A DNA stretch of 9,811 nt from Flavobacteriia bacterium (GTDB taxonomy: Bacteria; Bacteroidota; Bacteroidia; Flavobacteriales_D; Crocinitomicaceae). A model generated the notes under the pieces. It was given only the letters and a program-made list of their open reading frames with translations, was not told where the DNA came from and made no database searches. This document shows, piece by piece, positions 6,353-9,811 of the stretch. The stretch lies in assembly GCA_009923965.1 (NCBI GenBank), contig RFSL01000024.1:1-9811 (forward strand), in the 5' to 3' direction. The position numbers were made by a program, and so were the translations under genes. Within the stretch, counting starts at the first letter, position 1, and every line of letters starts with the position of its first letter.

Positions 6353-7639
6353 ATGGCTCATATTAAAAGTATTTTTGCAAGACAGATTCTTGATTCAAGA
6401 GGTAATCCCACTATTGAGGTAGATGTTATGACATCAAACGGCATTAAAGGTCGGGCAGCAGTTCCTTCAGGTGCATCTACGGGTATTCATGAAGCAGTTG
6501 AACTAAGAGACAATGATTCTTCAATATATTTAGGAAAAGGTGTCTTAAAAGCCGTTAATAATGTCAATGCTATTTTAAATGAAGCATTACATGGCAAAGA
6601 TATTTTTGACCAAGAAGGAATTGATAAAGCAATGATAAAGTTAGATGGAACTGACAATAAATCAAATCTTGGTGCAAATGCAATCTTAGGTGTATCACTT
6701 GCACTTGCAAAAGCTGCTGCATTAGAATCAAATTTAAGTTTATTCAAATATATCGGAGGTCCTAGCTCTACTATTTTACCAGTTCCAATGATGAATATCC
6801 TTAATGGAGGCTCACATGCCGACAACCTCATCGATATCCAAGAATTCATGGTAATGCCAATCGGAGCTACATCTTTTTCTGAAGGATTGCGATGGGGAAC
6901 AGAAGTTTTTCATCATTTAAAAGGGGTTCTTAAGTCAAATGGAATGTCGACTAATGTTGGCGATGAAGGTGGTTTTGCACCTAATTTAGGTTCTAATGAA
7001 GAGGCAATTCAAGTTGTAATGCAAGCTGTAGAGAAAGCAGGATTTAGACTTGGAATTGATATGTCAATTGCACTTGATGCAGCGGCATCTGAATTTTACA
7101 ACGTAGAAAAAGGATGTTATCATTTTGAATCAACTGGAGAAAATCGAAGCTCTGCAGAAATGGTGGCTTATTGGGAAGAATGGTGTAAAAAATACCCTAT
7201 TATTTCTGTTGAAGATGGACTAGCTGAAGATGATTGGGATGGATGGAAATTAGCAACTGAAAAGCTTGGGAAGTCTGTGCAGTTAGTTGGAGACGATTTG
7301 TTTGTGACAAATACAACTCGATTACAAAGAGGAATTAACGAAGAAATTGCAAATTCTATCTTAATCAAAGTAAATCAAATTGGAACGCTCACAGAAACAA
7401 AAGAAGCTGTTGATTTAGCAAAGAAAAATAATTATTCTTCAGTAATGAGTCACAGAAGTGGAGAAACAGAAGACAATACAATTGCTGATCTCGCGGTTGC
7501 ATTAAAAACAGGGCAAATAAAAACAGGGTCTGCTTCTAGAAGCGATAGAATGTCAAAATACAATCAATTATTGCGAATTGAAGAAGAACTTGGAAAAGCA
7601 GCCATTTATCCTGGAAAAGATTTTCGTTCTCTCAAATAG
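6353..7639 (+). CDS. eno: Enolase (phosphopyruvate hydratase)
   Basis: Enolase interconverts 2-phosphoglycerate and phosphoenolpyruvate in glycolysis and gluconeogenesis. The 428 residues match the family length. Signatures run from ARQILDSRGNPTIEVDV and AAVPSGASTGIHEAVELRD at the N-terminus through NGGSHADN and NVGDEGGFAPN. Active-site residues are all present: Glu205 in the DEGGF motif, metal ligands Asp242, Glu287 (SVEDGLAEDDWDGW) and Asp314 (GDDLFVTN), and Lys339 in KVNQIGTLTE. The SHRSGETED loop and KTGSASRSDRMSKYNQLLRI close the barrel. The start is 2 bases after the carA stop, with no Shine-Dalgarno sequence. The TAG stop shares its G with the GTG start of the next gene. Confidence 0.99.
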   Translation: MAHIKSIFARQILDSRGNPTIEVDVMTSNGIKGRAAVPSGASTGIHEAVELRDNDSSIYLGKGVLKAVNNVNAILNEALHGKDIFDQEGIDKAMIKLDGTDNKSNLGANAILGVSLALAKAAALESNLSLFKYIGGPSSTILPVPMMNILNGGSHADNLIDIQEFMVMPIGATSFSEGLRWGTEVFHHLKGVLKSNGMSTNVGDEGGFAPNLGSNEEAIQVVMQAVEKAGFRLGIDMSIALDAAASEFYNVEKGCYHFESTGENRSSAEMVAYWEEWCKKYPIISVEDGLAEDDWDGWKLATEKLGKSVQLVGDDLFVTNTTRLQRGINEEIANSILIKVNQIGTLTETKEAVDLAKKNNYSSVMSHRSGETEDNTIADLAVALKTGQIKTGSASRSDRMSKYNQLLRIEEELGKAAIYPGKDFRSLK

Positions 7640-8079
7640 TGAAAAAATTCAATCTAAGAGTCTACGGATTAATTGTTAATAAAAAATCGGAAGTGCTCCT
7701 ATCGGATGAATATCGTTTTGGCACTTTTTTCACAAAATTTCCTGGTGGTGGTATTGAATTCGGAGAAGGAATTATAGAGGCCCTAAAACGAGAATTGATA
7801 GAAGAACTTGATTTTACCTTTGATCAAGCAATTCCTATTTATTTCAATGATTTTCATCAAGAGTCTGCATTTCAAAAAGAGGAACAACTTGTTGCATTTT
7901 ACTACCTGATTTCTTGTAAAAAAGGAACTAAGTTGGGAACAAATCACAGCATACCATTTTATGCAGAAGGAGAAAAACAAAGATGGGTTTCTTTAAATTC
8001 CATCAAGGAAGAGGATCTTAGTTTTCCAATTGATAAAATTGCAATGAAAAGTTTAAAAAAATATTTACTTATTTCTTGA
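7639..8079 (+). CDS. Nudix family hydrolase with non-canonical Nudix box
   Basis: The 146-residue product carries a Nudix box at residues 37-59: G37, x5, E43, x7, R51-E52-L53, x, E55-E56, x, D58, F59. This family cleaves nucleoside diphosphates linked to another group X, using metal bound by the REXXEE glutamates, which are intact. The usual Gly before the final hydrophobic residue is Asp58 here. The substrate cannot be told from the sequence. The start is GTG at 7639: the only in-frame Met codon before the stop is near residue 136, far past the catalytic motif. The GTG overlaps the eno stop by one base, which suggests translational coupling. The 3' end overlaps the opposing dehydrogenase gene by 11 bases. 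Confidence 0.88.
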   Translation: MKKFNLRVYGLIVNKKSEVLLSDEYRFGTFFTKFPGGGIEFGEGIIEALKRELIEELDFTFDQAIPIYFNDFHQESAFQKEEQLVAFYYLISCKKGTKLGTNHSIPFYAEGEKQRWVSLNSIKEEDLSFPIDKIAMKSLKKYLLIS

Positions 8080-8959
8080 AATTCGGCGCAATAATTAAAT
8101 CTTTTGTTCCGTGTGTCCAGGTATAAAATCCTTCTCCAGACTTGATGCCTTTTTTTCCAGCCGTTACCATATTTACCAACAAAGGACATGGTGCATATTT
8201 TGGATTTCCAAAACCATCATGTAAAACACGAAGTATCGCTAGGCAAACATCTAATCCAATAAAATCTGCAAGTTGCAAAGGTCCCATTGGATGTGCCATT
8301 CCTAATTTCATGACAGTATCAATTTCCTCAACACCTGCAACACCCTCATACAAAGTATAGATTGCCTCATTAATCATCGGCATTAAAATTCGATTGGCCA
8401 CAAATCCTGGATAATCATTTACCTCAACAGGAACTTTATCTAATTTTTTAGAAATTTCCATAATTAAATTAGTCACCTCATCTGAAGTAGAATAACCGCG
8501 AATAATTTCAATTAATTTCATTACGGGAACAGGATTCATAAAGTGCATTCCAATTACCTTATCTGGACGATTTGTTACGGCGGCTATTTTTGTAATAGAA
8601 ATTGAGGATGTGTTTGTCGCTAAAATTACATTTTCGCTTGTTGCAGCATCTAACTCTTTAAATATTTGAAGTTTCAAATCAATATTTTCTGTTGCTGCTT
8701 CAACAACTAAATCGACTCCTTTTACTCCTTCAACAAGTGAGGTAAATGTTGTTAGATTTGATAAAGTATTCTGTTTTTCAGACTCTGTAATGGCTTCTTT
8801 TGCAAGTTGACGATCAAGATTTTTGCCAATAGTAGCTAATGCTTTGTCTAATGTAGCTTGAGAGACATCAATTAAATTCACACGATAGCCAAATTGCGCA
8901 AAAACATGTGCAATTCCATTTCCCATTGTACCAGCACCAATAACAGCGATATTTTTCAT
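8069..8959 (-). CDS. 3-hydroxybutyryl-CoA dehydrogenase (3-hydroxyacyl-CoA dehydrogenase family)
   Basis: The 296-residue protein has the two-domain short 3-hydroxyacyl-CoA dehydrogenase build, oxidising a 3-hydroxyacyl-CoA to 3-ketoacyl-CoA with NAD(P), or the reverse. The Rossmann motif GAGTMGNGIAHVFAQFGYRV (8-27) opens the chain, with Asp31 favouring NAD. Ser118 (NTSS), His139 (GMHFMNPVPVMKLIE), Glu151 and Asn189 (PGFVANRIL) keep the spacing of the human enzyme's Ser137, His158, Glu170 and Asn208, so catalysis should be intact. The C-terminal domain includes MKLGMAHPMGPLQLADFIGL and ends near KSGEGFY. It is a single-function enzyme; hbd or paaH/fadB-like names are possible. It stands alone on the minus strand, convergent with the Nudix gene and divergent from the flippase gene. 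Confidence 0.95.
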   Translation of the reverse strand: MKNIAVIGAGTMGNGIAHVFAQFGYRVNLIDVSQATLDKALATIGKNLDRQLAKEAITESEKQNTLSNLTTFTSLVEGVKGVDLVVEAATENIDLKLQIFKELDAATSENVILATNTSSISITKIAAVTNRPDKVIGMHFMNPVPVMKLIEIIRGYSTSDEVTNLIMEISKKLDKVPVEVNDYPGFVANRILMPMINEAIYTLYEGVAGVEEIDTVMKLGMAHPMGPLQLADFIGLDVCLAILRVLHDGFGNPKYAPCPLLVNMVTAGKKGIKSGEGFYTWTHGTKDLIIAPNFKK

Positions 8960-8978
8960 TCTACGAAGTTTTAATTAG

Positions 8979-9005
8979 CAAATATAATCATAGTATCTTT
9001 GTCAA
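8979..9005 (-). promoter_or_regulatory. Putative Bacteroidota promoter for the dehydrogenase gene
   Basis: On the minus strand TATATTTG (8986 down to 8979) matches the -7 consensus TAnnTTTG. A TTG (9005 down to 9003) lies 16 bases upstream as a possible -33 element, slightly closer than usual. The leader to the ATG at 8959 would be roughly 12-16 bases. Confidence 0.5.
8994..9001 (+). promoter_or_regulatory. Putative -7 box for the flippase gene, near-leaderless
   Basis: TATCTTTG fits TAnnTTTG exactly and ends only 6 bases before the ATG at 9008. Transcription from it would begin at or within a few bases of the start codon. A TTTT run at 8969-8972, 21 bases upstream, is the only candidate -33 element. 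The box lies inside the opposing promoter region of the dehydrogenase gene. Confidence 0.45.
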
Positions 9006-9007
9006 GT

Positions 9008-9811
9008 ATGGCATTCAATAGAATTAGTAAAATTACGAAAGGAGATTTTTTTAAATCGTTTACGGTTCTGCTATCCGGGACACTTATTGCCCAGATAATT
9101 GGATACGCAATAGCGCCTATTCTTACCCGCTTATATTCTACAGAAGAAATGGGTGAACTTGGCTTTTACATGCGACTCACTGGATTTATTTCTGCTATAG
9201 CGACATTGCGTTATGAGGCCGCTTTACCTTTACCTAAAAAAGATGCGCATTCTTTTCTCCTGTATCGTTTAGCATATTTAATTTCGATGCTTGTCTTAAT
9301 ACTTGTAACGATCATCTTTTCCTTTTTGTTGATCAGTGGATTGGGAAGTCAATTCGATTGGTGGTTTTATCTATTCACCATTCTAGGAACGGCATGTGTC
9401 ATCATTATTAATGTAGGAACAAGTTGGTCAGTTCGAATGGGGCAATACTCCATCATTTCAAGGCATAAGATAGCAAATTCATTGGTAGCAAATTCATTAA
9501 AATGGTCCTTTTCGTTTTTTCAGATGAGTACATTCGGGTTGATTTTAGCCACGCTCATTGGTTATTTTATTTCTTGCTTAGAATTTGCTTTTAATTTCAA
9601 AAAAATTCATTCGAAATTTAAAGATGCCATATCTACCAAGAAAACGAGGGTGCTAATGCGTGAGCACAAAGAATTCCCCACCTTGAATTTACCGCATGTT
9701 TTTGTAGATAATGGAAGGGATATGTTAATTGCGACCTTGATTTTTGCGTATTATTCAGTGGGAATCTATGGGTCTTTTAATCATTCCTATACCATGTTGC
9801 GCATACCATTG
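9008..9811 (+). CDS. Polysaccharide (oligosaccharide) flippase family membrane protein, 5' part
   Basis: An ATG at 9008 opens a frame that runs without stop to the window edge, giving the first 268 residues. Hydrophobic segments lie near residues 18-40, 50-66, 84-109, 118-138 and 172-195, with a sixth beginning near 238. The N-terminal layout TVLLSGTLIAQIIGYAIAPI, then LTRLYSTEEMGELGFY, is typical of Wzx-like flippases of the MOP superfamily, which move lipid-linked oligosaccharides across the inner membrane. The cytoplasmic loop EHKEFPTLNLPHVFVDN before segment six resembles the family's K-x-FP loop. The pathway served (O-antigen, capsule or other glycan) cannot be told; glycosyltransferase genes, if any, would lie beyond 9811. 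The start is supported by the adjacent promoter-like box. Confidence 0.85.
   Translation, partial: MAFNRISKITKGDFFKSFTVLLSGTLIAQIIGYAIAPILTRLYSTEEMGELGFYMRLTGFISAIATLRYEAALPLPKKDAHSFLLYRLAYLISMLVLILVTIIFSFLLISGLGSQFDWWFYLFTILGTACVIIINVGTSWSVRMGQYSIISRHKIANSLVANSLKWSFSFFQMSTFGLILATLIGYFISCLEFAFNFKKIHSKFKDAISTKKTRVLMREHKEFPTLNLPHVFVDNGRDMLIATLIFAYYSVGIYGSFNHSYTMLRIPL

Noticed and set aside
6487..6849. A 120-codon minus-strand frame inside eno
   Set aside because: It is antisense to fully conserved enolase coding sequence, has no family resemblance, and is a chance open frame.
9008..9811. Flippase gene as recently transferred foreign DNA
   Set aside because: It uses somewhat more GC-ending codons than its neighbours by eye, but the partial length and lack of flanking repeats or mobility genes give no firm support.
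1..9811. CRISPR arrays, insertion sequences, tRNA genes, toxin-antitoxin or defence modules
   Set aside because: No spaced direct repeats, terminal inverted repeats, transposase, cloverleaf-like sequence or defence domains were found; coding density is nearly complete with recognised genes.

Overview
This window is the distal end of a bacterial ribosomal-protein superoperon (end of spc plus the alpha operon), followed by a short metabolic operon, a reverse-strand fatty-acid/butanoate gene, and the start of a polysaccharide flippase gene. Several signs point to the Bacteroidota, most likely a Flavobacteriales member. The DNA is AT-rich. Promoter-like boxes match the Bacteroidota form TAnnTTTG. 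Start codons follow A-rich stretches rather than Shine-Dalgarno sequences. The order rplQ-carA-eno after the alpha operon is one I recall from flavobacteria. Genus cannot be decided from this sequence.

Layout: 1-179 is the 3' end of rplO (uL15). It is followed on the + strand, with gaps of 3 to 71 bases, by secY, infA, rpmJ, rpsM, rpsK, rpsD, rpoA and rplQ, ending in a clear intrinsic terminator at 5164-5193. Three genes here are easily missed because they are short or cut by the window: rplO (partial), rpmJ (38 aa) and the flippase at 9008-9811 (partial). A new transcription unit then starts with carA (5247), tightly followed by eno (2-base gap) and a Nudix hydrolase (1-base overlap with eno, GTG start). 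A 3-hydroxybutyryl-CoA dehydrogenase gene lies on the minus strand and overlaps the Nudix gene tail to tail by 11 bases. It diverges from the flippase gene through a 48-base region that appears to hold two back-to-back promoters.

The first block makes translation and transcription machinery (ribosomal proteins, IF-1, RNA polymerase alpha) together with the SecY translocation channel. The carA-eno block joins carbamoyl phosphate supply (pyrimidine/arginine) to glycolysis. The last two genes are unrelated to these. No mobile element, CRISPR array, tRNA, rRNA or defence system is visible.

I found no new multi-gene system. The two most interesting signals are (i) a compact nested hairpin in the 71-base gap before rpsD, the only long gap inside the ribosomal operon and a good candidate for an S4 autoregulatory leader, and (ii) a very acidic C-terminal tail of about 110 residues on ribosomal protein L17, built from about 18 pentapeptide units, part of which is encoded by perfect 45-base tandem repeats.
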